Origin: JBLNDJ01 sp050261515
GTDB lineage: Bacteria > Acidobacteriota > Terriglobia > Bryobacterales > Bryobacteraceae
Direction of reading: 5' to 3'
Length of the DNA stretch: 47,897 nucleotides
Assembly (NCBI GenBank): GCA_050261515.1
Contig: JBLNDJ010000011.1
Coordinates: 1-47,897, forward strand
Made by a program: the position numbers and the translations under genes. Below the pieces are notes generated by a model that worked only from the letters and a program-made list of their open reading frames with translations, was not told the DNA's origin and made no database searches. Positions 17,580 to 26,359 of this stretch are shown piece by piece (positions within the stretch are counted from its first letter, which is position 1; each line of letters begins with the position of its first letter).

Positions 17580-19253
17580 CTACCGCGCGCGTTTGTCTCG
17601 AAACCGCCGCAGCACCCTGTGGATCAGCGGCCCCGCCGCTCCCGCCATGACCGTCGCCGCAAGGCTCCAGGAAGCCTTCTGCTTCGGTTCGCTCACCAGC
17701 GCCGCCAGCGCATAGCGCCGCGCGGCCCCGTAACACCCGACATACTTCGAGGCGCCCGCCGCGTGGCGAAGCTGGGCGCCTTCGGTGCTCCCGTCGAGGT
17801 TTGCCGCGAACCTCCGCCCATCCGCCATCGCGTGCCACAGGCTGAGATTGATGTCGTCGGCCGTCGGGCGGCACTGCGAAACCGGAATCGGCGCGGGCCT
17901 GTGCTCCAGGCCCTCGGCCGCGCGGTAGACCGCCTCCAGCCGCCCCATCCAGGCCTCGCCGACATTGCCGCGCAGTAGCGCGCTCCGCAGCGCGGCGCCC
18001 TCCTCGCGGCGGCGCGCCGCGTCCTGGATGAGCGCATTGGCCCGCTCCATGTGCTCCTGCTCGCTTTCCGGATTCGGGATCAGGCTGCACAACGCGTCGT
18101 CGTTCGCCACCAGCAGCGGAAACAGCGGCGCATACGCGGGAACGACCGCGACCCCGGCCAGCGCGGCTTCGAGCAGTCCCGTCTGCGTCCCGAAAGGAAA
18201 CGTCTCGAGGTACAGGTCCGCCGCGGCCCGGTACAGCGACGTGTCCTCTTGAACGCCCACGAAGTGGAGCCGGGGATGCAGCGGCTGCCGCAGGTACGGC
18301 GCGATCCCTTCTTCGGATTCACCCACCACATACATGTGCGCCTGCGGATGCCGCTCCAGGATCTTTCCCATCGTTCCCGGGAAGTCGTAAGGCCCGTACG
18401 GACGGAACTTCTCCGGCCGCGCGACGCTCAACAGCGCGACCTGTCCGTCGTCGATTCCCAGCACCCGCCGCGCCTCGGCGCGCGACGGTCCCTTGAAGGA
18501 GTCGGTCAGCGGCACCGGAAGCAGGACACTGCGCTCCACGGCTCGCCGCGTGCAAGTGTACCTTGTGGCGACGCTCCTCAGGTCGATCACCCCGTCAGCC
18601 GCCGAGCTCCCCAGCCAGAACGAATGGTCCGCGTGGTTCAGCACCAGGACGGGCGGGCCGCCGGCATGCGCAAACGCCACCGTCGGCGTCACGTCCCAGG
18701 GATAGTGGTGCACAATCACGAGGTCCGCCGTTCGACGCGCCGCTTCGCGCAGCCAGCGCGCTTTCTCAATCACCGGCGCAGCCTCGGGCAGCACATACAG
18801 GCCCTGGCCCGCGGCCTTCATGGCTCCGGCCATCCACTCCGGAACCGGAAGCCCGCGCTGGTTCGCCACCGCGAGCGCATGATGCGAGCTCCGGTCGTTC
18901 TGTATCCAGTAATGCAGCATCCGCGTGTGGCCGCCCACGCCGCCCACCTCGGACACGACATGCAGAACCCGCCGCCCGCCCGCCCGGCGCCGCTCAGGCA
19001 TCGGGTGAACATAGCTCCCCCGCACGCCGTTGAGGCTCGCGCCAATCTCGAACGCCGGATTTTCGATCGCCCCGTCGGCGAAACGTCCGGAATGAAACAG
19101 CGCCGCGAATCGGGCGGCCCGCGAGATGTTTCGTAACAGAAGCTCCGGCTTCCTGCTCCTTCCATTTCCCTGGATCGAATCGGCGAACCGGCTGTAGAGC
19201 CGGTCGTTCACTCGCAGTATGGCGGCGCTTCCGTTCTGCGATGCGTTGCTCAT
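17580..19253 (-). CDS. Large glycosyltransferase (GT4/GT41-like) with C-terminal extension
   Basis: 557 residues from ATG 19253, overlapping the upstream TGA as TGATG; the open frame to 20171 is a shadow of the flippase gene. RRVLHVVSEVGGVGGHTRML (about 105-125) is a GT-B donor loop. DLVIVHHYPWD, LLSVARPEKFRPYGPYDFPG and HFVGVQEDTSLYRAAADLYLETFPFGTQTGLLEAALAG are typical of GT4 or O-GlcNAc-transferase-like enzymes. The C-terminal ~100 residues end in LIHRVLRRFRDKRAR, a basic helix that may associate with membrane. Role in EPS assembly is inferred from the neighbours. Confidence 0.75.
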   Translation of the reverse strand: MSNASQNGSAAILRVNDRLYSRFADSIQGNGRSRKPELLLRNISRAARFAALFHSGRFADGAIENPAFEIGASLNGVRGSYVHPMPERRRAGGRRVLHVVSEVGGVGGHTRMLHYWIQNDRSSHHALAVANQRGLPVPEWMAGAMKAAGQGLYVLPEAAPVIEKARWLREAARRTADLVIVHHYPWDVTPTVAFAHAGGPPVLVLNHADHSFWLGSSAADGVIDLRSVATRYTCTRRAVERSVLLPVPLTDSFKGPSRAEARRVLGIDDGQVALLSVARPEKFRPYGPYDFPGTMGKILERHPQAHMYVVGESEEGIAPYLRQPLHPRLHFVGVQEDTSLYRAAADLYLETFPFGTQTGLLEAALAGVAVVPAYAPLFPLLVANDDALCSLIPNPESEQEHMERANALIQDAARRREEGAALRSALLRGNVGEAWMGRLEAVYRAAEGLEHRPAPIPVSQCRPTADDINLSLWHAMADGRRFAANLDGSTEGAQLRHAAGASKYVGCYGAARRYALAALVSEPKQKASWSLAATVMAGAAGPLIHRVLRRFRDKRAR

Positions 19254-20794
19254 CAGTTCGAAGGCTCCGGCCGGGATATGCTCGTCCAGGCGAGCAGCTT
19301 CTGTATCGGCCAGGGAATCCGGTCGAAGGCGACCAGCCCGGCCAGCGTGCGCACGGAGTAGAGTCCGCTCAGGATTGCGGCGGCCGCTCCCAGGCACTCT
19401 GCCGCAACGAACGGCAGCACACGGAATCCGACGAAGACCAGCGCAATCAGTGACAGGAACGGCAGCGCGGTTCGCACATACTCGGACGACCAGCGGAATC
19501 CGCTCAGCCGCCCCACCACCGGGTAAATCAGAAAAACGTGGAACAGGTAGGATCCGAAAAACGCGATGCCGGCCCCGTTCAGTCCGAACTTCCCGATGCA
19601 GAGCAGGGCGAGGCCGAGGCTGACGGCCGTCCAGGCGGCTTCGCAGAAGATGTACGTGTACTTCCGCCCGTTCGCCATGATGATGAACCCCATGGGCCAG
19701 CTCATCACCTGAAGCGTTACGCCCAGGCAGATCCACCGCAGGATCTCCACCGCCACGCCGAACTTGGGGCTGTAGAACAGCGAGATCACGAGCGGAGCGA
19801 ACGTGAGCGTCGCCAGCACGCCCGGACCCGCCAGCAGCAGGCTCACCCGCGCCTGCTCGTTCACCAGACGGTTCGTGTTCTCGTGATCGCCGGCCGAAGC
19901 CGTCAGCCGCGGATAGAAATCCGCCGCCATCGACTGAAGGATGAAACTGACGTAAAGCCCCCCGAGCGTCCACGCCGATTGATACAGCCCCGTCGCCTCC
20001 AGGCCGACTTTGTGCAGCAGGATGACGCGGACCGCATAGGCGTTCCCCATCAGCATCATGCTGCTCGCCATGAACGCGAAGCCCAGCGTCAGCAGGCTTC
20101 CGGCTTCTTCGCGCAGCCGCGGCAGGCTCAAATGGACGTTCGAGATGTGGATCTTGTGGCTGTACCACCATGACGTCGCGACCGTCGTCGCCGCAACCGC
20201 CACCAGCGCCGGCGTCACGCCGTCCTGGCGGAACACGTAAACGATCGGGACCGACAGGAATAGCCCCGCGAGCGCCCCAAGCACGCTCATCTTCGCCAGG
20301 TAGGCGATGCGCCGCGTGCCCTGAATCAGCGCCGACTGGCCTCCGGAGATCAGCGTGAAGAAGACCGCGATCGACAGGATCGAGATCCCCAGCGCGCGCG
20401 CCTCGGTCCCGAACGTGAGCCGCGAGATCTGCCTCGAAAACAGAATGAGCGGCAGCGCGCCCAACAACCCCAGCACGATCGACGTCCGCCTGAGCACCGT
20501 GGCGGTCTCGGCGACGCGCAGGTCGTTGCCCGTCCCCACAGCCTCGGCGATCTGCCGCACGCCGCTGCTGTTGACCCCCATCCCCGCGATGCTCTGCGTG
20601 AAGTTGATCACCGACCCGTACAGGCCGAACAGCCCGAAGCCGGCCGGCCCCAGCAGCAGCGCCATCGCCTTGGTGCGGACGATCCCGATGGCGATGTTCA
20701 TCGCCTGGGATCCGCCGATCAAAGCCGACGACTTGAGAATTTGCCCGTAGGACGATTCACGCTCCTTCTGCGGGGAATCAGCCTGCGCTGGCAT
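19253..20794 (-). CDS. Polysaccharide flippase (Wzx-like, MATE/MVF superfamily)
   Basis: 513 residues with about 12-14 hydrophobic segments, e.g. AMALLLGPAGFGLFGLYGSV, IVLGLLGALPLILF, ILSIAVFFTLISGG, IAFFGSYLFHVFLIYPV and FLSLIALVFVGFRVLPFV. The N-terminus SSALIGGSQAMNIAIGIVRTKAMALLLGPAGFG is the usual O-antigen transporter signature. It would flip undecaprenyl-linked repeat units across the inner membrane. The start (ATG 20794) overlaps the end of the aminotransferase gene by 17 nt, and its stop overlaps the next gene. Confidence 0.85.
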   Translation of the reverse strand: MPAQADSPQKERESSYGQILKSSALIGGSQAMNIAIGIVRTKAMALLLGPAGFGLFGLYGSVINFTQSIAGMGVNSSGVRQIAEAVGTGNDLRVAETATVLRRTSIVLGLLGALPLILFSRQISRLTFGTEARALGISILSIAVFFTLISGGQSALIQGTRRIAYLAKMSVLGALAGLFLSVPIVYVFRQDGVTPALVAVAATTVATSWWYSHKIHISNVHLSLPRLREEAGSLLTLGFAFMASSMMLMGNAYAVRVILLHKVGLEATGLYQSAWTLGGLYVSFILQSMAADFYPRLTASAGDHENTNRLVNEQARVSLLLAGPGVLATLTFAPLVISLFYSPKFGVAVEILRWICLGVTLQVMSWPMGFIIMANGRKYTYIFCEAAWTAVSLGLALLCIGKFGLNGAGIAFFGSYLFHVFLIYPVVGRLSGFRWSSEYVRTALPFLSLIALVFVGFRVLPFVAAECLGAAAAILSGLYSVRTLAGLVAFDRIPWPIQKLLAWTSISRPEPSN

Positions 20795-21926
20795 ATCGGA
20801 TCACGCGGTCCTGTTGTTCTTCCGTCATCTCGTGAAACAGAGGCAGAACGATGGCCGTGTCCGTGACCCGCTCGGTCACCGGAAGGCGCGCGCTCCACTC
20901 GCCCGAGCGATACGGCGCCTCGCGATGGATCGCCATGATCCCGCGGCGCGATGCGATGCCCGCGTCGAGCATGGCCTGCATCAGACCGTCCCTCGTGAGC
21001 GGCGCGTCCGCGCGCAGCCGCACCATGTAGGACTGAAAATTGTGCACCGAGCCCTCGGGCACGTAGGGAACCTGGAGCCACGGCAGCGCCGCGAGACGCT
21101 CGGAATACCGCGCCGCCAGCGCGCGCCGCTTCGCCAGCAGATCGTCCAACCGGTCGAGCTGCACCAGGCCGATCGCCGCCTGAAGGTCCGTCATCCGGTA
21201 GTTGTAGCCGAGCTCGCCGTAGCTCTCTGTGACCACCTGGCTCGAGCTGTGCCGCGCCAGGTCCGACACCGTCATCGCGTGCTGCCGCAGGCGCCGCAAC
21301 CGCGCGGCCAGTTCTCCGTCGGCGGTCGTGATCATGCCGCCTTCGCCCGTCACCAGAATTTTGCGCGGGTGGAAGCTGAAGCACGCCATCGCGCTGTGCG
21401 GCGCGCCGATGCGGCGTCCCTTGTACTCCGAGCCGCTCGCGCAGGCTGCGTCCTCGATCACGAGCAACCCGTGCCGCGCGGCGATCGCGTTGATCTCGTC
21501 CATCGCCGCCGGAAGCCCGATCTGGTGCACCGGCATGATGGCCCGCGTCCGCGGTGTGATCGCTTCTTCGATCCGCGCCGGGTCCAGGTTGTAAGTGCGC
21601 TCGTCAATATCGACGAACACCGGAACCGCCCCGGCGTACGCGATCGAGTTGGCAGTTGCGATGAACGACAGGCTCGGGCACAGCACCTCGTCGCCCGGCT
21701 TGATGCCCGCCGCCACCAGCGCCAGGTGCAGTGCCGCCGTGCAGGAGGACACGGCCACCGCGTGCGCCGCGCCCACGTATGCCGCGAACTTGCGCTCGAA
21801 TTCGGCCACGCGCGGCCCCTGGCTCACCCAGCCGCTGCGGAGGACGGCCAGCACGGCCTCCTCCTCCGCCCTGCCGAAGGAAGGCCGCGCGACCGGGATC
21901 GGCCCGGCCGGCGCCGGCGCGCTCAC
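20778..21926 (-). CDS. PLP-dependent sugar aminotransferase (DegT/DnrJ/EryC1/StrS)
   Basis: 382 residues if started at GTG 21926, which is preceded by GGGGAGG and overlaps the previous stop as GTGA; an ATG at 21962 is possible but has no such context. The internal aldimine lysine is K189 in CFSFHPRKILVTGEGG. SSCTAALHLAL (60-70) binds PLP phosphate, and VIEDAACASG has the aspartate for the pyridine nitrogen. RPSFGRAEEEAVLAVLRSGW is the family N-terminus. It would transaminate a 3- or 4-keto nucleotide sugar. It sits directly upstream of the flippase and downstream of an epimerase/dehydratase that may supply its substrate. Confidence 0.85.
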   Translation of the reverse strand: MSAPAPAGPIPVARPSFGRAEEEAVLAVLRSGWVSQGPRVAEFERKFAAYVGAAHAVAVSSCTAALHLALVAAGIKPGDEVLCPSLSFIATANSIAYAGAVPVFVDIDERTYNLDPARIEEAITPRTRAIMPVHQIGLPAAMDEINAIAARHGLLVIEDAACASGSEYKGRRIGAPHSAMACFSFHPRKILVTGEGGMITTADGELAARLRRLRQHAMTVSDLARHSSSQVVTESYGELGYNYRMTDLQAAIGLVQLDRLDDLLAKRRALAARYSERLAALPWLQVPYVPEGSVHNFQSYMVRLRADAPLTRDGLMQAMLDAGIASRRGIMAIHREAPYRSGEWSARLPVTERVTDTAIVLPLFHEMTEEQQDRVIRYASAG

Positions 21927-22906
21927 GCCGCCTCCCCTGCCGTCGCCAGCGCCTTTTCGCATGCGCGCCAGCCGATCAGCTCGCGCAATCCCTGCTCGAG
22001 CGGCACCGAGGCCCGGAAGCCCAGCACGCGCTCGGCTTTCTCAATTCCCGCGCGCCGCCGCTGCACGTTGCCCACCTTGCGCGCCTCGCGGTGTTCGGGC
22101 TTGAGCGGCGAGCCGGTGAGACGCAGCACCATATGGCACAGCTCGTTCAAGCTGGTCTGGACGCCCGTCCCGACGTTGAAGAAGTCGTCGCTGACGCTGC
22201 TTTCGGCCGCCACCAGATACGCCCGCGCCACATCGCCCACGTAGACGAAATCCATCGATTGCTTGCCGTCGCCGAAGATCAGCGGCGGCGTGCCGGCTTC
22301 CACCGCGTCGAGCCAGCGGATCAGCACCTCGGTGTACACGCCGGTCACGTCCATGCGCGGCCCATACACGTTGAAGGGCCGCAGCGCGACGTAATCGAGC
22401 CCGTACATCTCGTGGAAAGACCGCAGCAACTGCTCGTTGGCGACCTTGCACGCGCCGTACATCGTGCGGTTGTTGAACGGATGGTCCTCGTCGATCGGCA
22501 GCCGCGACGGCTCGCCGTAGACCGAGGCCGAGGATGCCGCGCTTACCTTCTTCACCTTGTGCTTCACGGCCGCTTCCAGAAGGTTGAAGGTGCCGTCCAC
22601 CAGCACCTCCAGCGCCTCGCGCGGCGCCTCCGCGCATCGGGTGATCCTCAAAGCAGCCTGGTGGAAGATGTAGTCGGCGCCGTCCGTCAGCCGGTCCACC
22701 AGCGCCCGGTCGCGGATGTCGCCCTCCGTGATCCGGACGCCCCGGTGCTTGCTGGCCTCGGCCAGGTTATTCCAGCTTCCGCGGACGAAGTTGTCCACCA
22801 CCCGCACCTCAGAAGCCCCCGCAGCCAGAAGCTGATCGACAATCGTGCTTCCGATGAATCCCGCGCCGCCCGTTACCAGGCAGCATGACCCCTTCAAGTG
22901 GCTCAT
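21923..22906 (-). CDS. NAD-dependent epimerase/dehydratase (nucleotide-sugar SDR)
   Basis: 327 residues from ATG 22906, an ATGA overlap with the acyltransferase gene. VTGGAGFIGSTIVDQLL (11-27) binds NAD. SAASSASVYGEPSRLPIDED and Y150-x3-K154 (YGACK) complete the extended-SDR active site. LRPFNVYGPRMDVTGVYTEV and FGDGKQSMDFVYVGDVARA are typical of UDP-glucose 4-epimerase/WbpP-like enzymes. Together with the aminotransferase overlapping its stop, it may form a keto-sugar/amino-sugar branch. Substrate unknown. Confidence 0.85.
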   Translation of the reverse strand: MSHLKGSCCLVTGGAGFIGSTIVDQLLAAGASEVRVVDNFVRGSWNNLAEASKHRGVRITEGDIRDRALVDRLTDGADYIFHQAALRITRCAEAPREALEVLVDGTFNLLEAAVKHKVKKVSAASSASVYGEPSRLPIDEDHPFNNRTMYGACKVANEQLLRSFHEMYGLDYVALRPFNVYGPRMDVTGVYTEVLIRWLDAVEAGTPPLIFGDGKQSMDFVYVGDVARAYLVAAESSVSDDFFNVGTGVQTSLNELCHMVLRLTGSPLKPEHREARKVGNVQRRRAGIEKAERVLGFRASVPLEQGLRELIGWRACEKALATAGEAA

Positions 22907-23589
22907 TTTTTCTCCCTGCGGTCCCGAACTACGCGCGCCGGAATCCCGGCGGCGATGGCATACTCCGGCACATCGTGCGTAACCACCGCGCCCGCGCCGA
23001 CTATGGAATGCGCCCCAATCCGCACTCCCGGCATCACGCTTGCGTTCATCCCGATATCCGCTCCGAAACCGACACGCACCGGCTTGATCTCCAGCGTGGT
23101 GGTGATGATCGGGTCCGCCTCCGGAAGCGCCGTGTGGACCGAGCCCAGAACCTTTGCGCCCGGCCCCCAGCCCACGTAATCCTCCAGCACCAGGTCGCGC
23201 GCGTCGAAGTACGCGTGCGGCCCGATCCAGACATGGTTGCCGATCCGGCAACTTCCGTCGAACCGGCCCTGGATCATCGTTCCGGCGCCGATAAACACGC
23301 AGTCGCCGAACTCCATCGTCTCGGCGTGCTTCAGCACCACGTTCGGCTCCACGTGCACGTCGCTGCCGGCGCGCTTCGCGATCGCGCGCAGCAGGATGCG
23401 CCGCATCATCGCGTCGAACGCGCTTTCGCCGCTGCGGAAACGCGCGAACAGCGATGCCAGTTCCTCACGCGTGTGAGTCCCTTTCAGGGACTCGGCAAAT
23501 TGGCACTCCCAGGCCGGATCCTTGCGTGCCTCGCGTCTGCCGAAGGTCGCCGCGACGATCCTGGTCTCGACCCCTGATTCAAGCGCCAT
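22903..23589 (-). CDS. Left-handed beta-helix (hexapeptide) acyltransferase
   Basis: 228 residues from ATG 23589 (MALESGVETRIVAATFGRRE), overlapping the aminotransferase stop by 11 nt. The C-terminal two thirds is a hexapeptide-repeat domain: VFIGAGTMI, RIGNHVWIGPHAYF, VGWGPGAKVLGSVHT, VGFGADIGMNASVMPGVRIGAHSIVGAGAVVTHDVPEYAIAAGIPARVV. That last region is the usual coil-13 acetyl-CoA site of LbH O- or N-acetyltransferases. An N-terminal helical region (about 1-70) precedes it. It probably acetylates a sugar or EPS intermediate. It sits between two sugar-modifying enzymes. Confidence 0.8.
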   Translation of the reverse strand: MALESGVETRIVAATFGRREARKDPAWECQFAESLKGTHTREELASLFARFRSGESAFDAMMRRILLRAIAKRAGSDVHVEPNVVLKHAETMEFGDCVFIGAGTMIQGRFDGSCRIGNHVWIGPHAYFDARDLVLEDYVGWGPGAKVLGSVHTALPEADPIITTTLEIKPVRVGFGADIGMNASVMPGVRIGAHSIVGAGAVVTHDVPEYAIAAGIPARVVRDRREKK

Positions 23590-24796
23590 ATGCCTTCGAC
23601 TGCGAAACAGGCAGTGCCTCCATAATTTCTTCCACCACGCGGCTTTGCTCGGCCTCGCCGAGTTCCGGGAACATCGGCAGAGACAGAATGCGCCCGGCCG
23701 CGGCCTCGGCCACCGGAAAACTCCCCTTCCCGTATCCCAGACGCTCGTATGCTTTCTGCAAGTGCAGCGGAATCGGATAGTGGATGCCGGTCCCGATCTT
23801 CCGCTCGGCAAGCCGCTTCTGGACCCGGTCGCGCTCCGGAACCTCGATGACGAACAGGTGGTAGACAGCTCGCGCCCAGGAAGGTTCGTAGGGCAGCGTC
23901 ACCTGCGCGGAAGCCGCGCCGAACAGCTCGCGGTACTTCGCGGCCGCCGCGCGGCGTTGTTCGTTCCAGCCGCCCAGGTGCGCCAGCTTCACTCGCAAAA
24001 TGCCGGCCTGGATCGCATCCAGCCGGCCGTTGTAGCCCTCGATGTCGTGGTAGTACTTCTTGGCCTGGCCGTGATCGCGCAGCATGCGCATGTGCTTTGC
24101 CATGCCGGCGTCGTTGGTGGTCACCGCGCCGCCCTCGCCGCAGGCGCCCAGGTTCTTCCCGGGGTAGAAACTGAACGCGGCCGCCTTCGCCATCGAGCCC
24201 GCCTTCTGCCACGCTCCGGCGCGCTCGGAGTAATACTCCGCGCCATGCGCCTGGCAGGCGTCCTCGATCACCATTACTCCGTAGCGCTCCGCCAGGTCGC
24301 GGATGCGATCCATATCGGCCGGCTGTCCGTAGAGGTGGACCGGCAGCACCGCCGCTACCGCACGTCCCGTCGCCCGGTGAATCAGCCGCCCGGTCGCCGG
24401 GTCGCGATCGCATTTGCCGTCCAGATATTCCTCGAGTCGCGCCGGGTCCATGTTGTAGGTCCTGGGATCGACATCGACGAAATCCGGCTGCGCGCCCGCC
24501 TGCGTGATCGCCTCGGCCGTCGCGATGAACGTGCTCGGCGTGGTGACGACGATCTCGCCCGCCTTCACTCCCGCCGCGATCAGCGCGAACAGCAGCGCGT
24601 CGGTGCCGCTGGCAACGCCGACGCAGTGTTCAACTCCGCAGAACGCCGCGAAGTCGCTTTCGAACTCCTCCACCATCGGACCGCCGACGAAGCCGCCTTT
24701 GCCGAGCGCCGCCCGGAAGACTTCGACCAGTTCGTCCTTGAGTGCCTCGTGCGGCGCCACCAGGTCGAGGAAGGGGATCGCCTTCGAATCGCTCAT
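23579..24796 (-). CDS. PLP-dependent aminotransferase, WbpE-like
   Basis: 405 residues, DegT/DnrJ/EryC1 family. PLP lysine is K214 in AFSFYPGKNLGACGEGG. VASGTDALLFAL (61-72) and VMVIEDACQAHGAEY (174-188) are the phosphate- and ring-binding segments. IPFLDLVAPHEALKDEL is the typical WbpE/WlbC N-terminus. In known pathways WbpE aminates UDP-3-keto-GlcNAcA at C3. The next genes upstream are WbpD-like and WbpB-like, which supports this role. A short insertion (CDRDPATGRLIHRATGR, about 129-145) is not usual for the family. Confidence 0.8.
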   Translation of the reverse strand: MSDSKAIPFLDLVAPHEALKDELVEVFRAALGKGGFVGGPMVEEFESDFAAFCGVEHCVGVASGTDALLFALIAAGVKAGEIVVTTPSTFIATAEAITQAGAQPDFVDVDPRTYNMDPARLEEYLDGKCDRDPATGRLIHRATGRAVAAVLPVHLYGQPADMDRIRDLAERYGVMVIEDACQAHGAEYYSERAGAWQKAGSMAKAAAFSFYPGKNLGACGEGGAVTTNDAGMAKHMRMLRDHGQAKKYYHDIEGYNGRLDAIQAGILRVKLAHLGGWNEQRRAAAAKYRELFGAASAQVTLPYEPSWARAVYHLFVIEVPERDRVQKRLAERKIGTGIHYPIPLHLQKAYERLGYGKGSFPVAEAAAGRILSLPMFPELGEAEQSRVVEEIMEALPVSQSKAYGA

Positions 24797-25293
24797 CGCC
24801 TGCCTCCGCCCCCGGCCGTCATCGTCAGCGAGCGCAACACCTTGGCCGGGTTGCCCGCCACCACCGTATTCGCGGGAACGTCCTTGGTCACGACACTGCC
24901 GGCCCCCACAATCGCGTTCTCGCCGATCGTGACCTTCGACAGGATTGTCGCGCCCGACCCGATCGAAGCGCCCTTTTTGACCACCGTCGACTCAACCTTC
25001 CAGTCCGCCTCGGTCTGAAGCCTTCCGCCCAATGTCGCGCGCGGATAGGTATCGTTGATGAACGTCACTCCGTGGCCCACGAACACGGAGTCTTCGATCG
25101 TGACTCCTTCGCAAATGAAGGTATGGCTCGATACCTTGCAGTTATTGCCTACCTTCGCATTCTTCTGTATCTCGACGAATGCGCCGATCTTGGTGTTGTC
25201 GCCGATCGTGCAGCCGTACAGGTTGATGAACTTGCTCAACACTACGTTGCTGCCGAGCCTCACATCCGGAGCGATGCAAACAAATGTGCTCAT
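24793..25293 (-). CDS. N-acetyltransferase, WbpD-like (LbH)
   Basis: 166 residues, hexapeptide-repeat protein: VCIAPDVRLGSNVVLSKFIN, CTIGDNTKIGAFVEIQKNAK, VGNNCKVSSHTFICEGVTI, FVGHGVTFINDTYPRA. VTIGENAIVGAGSVVTKDVP forms the acetyl-CoA-binding coil. Pattern and length fit WbpD-type UDP-2-acetamido-3-amino-2,3-dideoxy-glucuronate N-acetyltransferases, where HGVTFINDxYPRA is characteristic. ATGA-type overlaps tie it to genes on both sides. It would acetylate the C3 amino group made by the WbpE-like enzyme. Confidence 0.85.
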   Translation of the reverse strand: MSTFVCIAPDVRLGSNVVLSKFINLYGCTIGDNTKIGAFVEIQKNAKVGNNCKVSSHTFICEGVTIEDSVFVGHGVTFINDTYPRATLGGRLQTEADWKVESTVVKKGASIGSGATILSKVTIGENAIVGAGSVVTKDVPANTVVAGNPAKVLRSLTMTAGGGGRR

Positions 25294-26291
25294 AAAGTCA
25301 CCGGTCTCCCTTTTTCTTTAAGCGATTTGTCGGCGGCTTCGAGCATCCTTACCACTCTCAGGCCCGCCTCGCCGTCGTTGAACGGGCGTTCGTTGTTTTC
25401 GACGCAATGTATGAAGTAACGTGCTTCCGCGGCGAGCGCCTCGCACTGCTCCACCTTCGGCGCCCACATGTCGCCCGATCGGTAGCTCACTAGCAAGTCC
25501 TGCACGCTGGCGCCGTTCTTGAAGTCCACCCCCTTGTCGTAGACTTTGACTTTCTCGTCCGCTTCGAGGTCGTTCCAGACGACCATCTTTTTCTGCCCGC
25601 CGATCAGCGTCGTCCTCACCTTCACCGGCGAAAGCCAGTTCACGTTGACATGCGCGATCAGGCTGTCGGCGCAGTAAATCGTCAGAAACGCGATGTCCTC
25701 GAACCCGTTCAGGTGCACGCCGCCGGTGGCGATCATCGTCTCGGGCTTCGCCGTTGTGACGTAGTCCATGATCGAAAGATCGTGCGGCGCCAGATCCCAG
25801 ACCACGTTGACGTCGTGCTGAAACAGTCCGAGATTCACTCGGGTCGAATCGTAGTAGTACAGCTTCCCCAGCGTCCCCTGGTCGATCATCTCGCGGATCT
25901 TCTTCACCGCGCCGGTGAACAGAAAGGTGTGATCCACCATGATCGTCAGGTTCTTGCGCTCGGCCAGTTCGATCAGTTCCTCGGCCTGCGCCGCCGTCGA
26001 AGTGAAGGGTTTCTCGACGAAGACGTGCTTGCCGTTCTCGAGCGCCGCTTTCGCCAGCTCGTAATGAGTCCAGACCGGCGTGATCACCGCCACGGCGTCG
26101 ATGTAGGGCGACGACGTCACCGCGTTGGGGTCGCAGGTGACCTCCACGCCCGGATACGCGCTCTTCACGCGCGCCAGCGACTTCGGACTCTTGTCGCAGA
26201 CAAGAGCCACCTCGCATGCGTTCGAAGCCAGAAAGTTGCGGACAATGTTGGGCCCCCAGTAGCCGTAACCGATAAAACCTACTCGAATCAT
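25290..26291 (-). CDS. Gfo/Idh/MocA oxidoreductase, WbpB-like
   Basis: 333 residues. GFIGYGYWGPNIVRNFLAS holds the NAD(P) GxGxxG motif (8-14). HVFVEKPFTST (89-99) carries the conserved EKP. WDLAPHDLSIMDY (about 165-177) holds the catalytic His/Asp region. Fits UDP-N-acetyl-glucuronate 3-dehydrogenases of the WbpB type. RBS GGAGGGGGAGAG precedes ATG 26291. With the two genes after it, it would make a C3-aminated, N-acetylated uronic acid. The first enzyme (UDP-GlcNAc 6-dehydrogenase, WbpA) is not in the window and may lie elsewhere. Confidence 0.85.
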   Translation of the reverse strand: MIRVGFIGYGYWGPNIVRNFLASNACEVALVCDKSPKSLARVKSAYPGVEVTCDPNAVTSSPYIDAVAVITPVWTHYELAKAALENGKHVFVEKPFTSTAAQAEELIELAERKNLTIMVDHTFLFTGAVKKIREMIDQGTLGKLYYYDSTRVNLGLFQHDVNVVWDLAPHDLSIMDYVTTAKPETMIATGGVHLNGFEDIAFLTIYCADSLIAHVNVNWLSPVKVRTTLIGGQKKMVVWNDLEADEKVKVYDKGVDFKNGASVQDLLVSYRSGDMWAPKVEQCEALAAEARYFIHCVENNERPFNDGEAGLRVVRMLEAADKSLKEKGRPVTL

Positions 26292-26359
26292 CTCTCCCCC
26301 TCCGTTTCAACTTGTGCAGCCACACTGGGAGTAGTGCGGCCATTTGGAACAAGTGCAGC

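Noticed and set aside
19254..20171. N-terminal 306-codon extension of the large GT
   Set aside because: Overlaps the flippase gene out of frame and has low-complexity, frame-shadow composition; the TGATG junction gives a better start.
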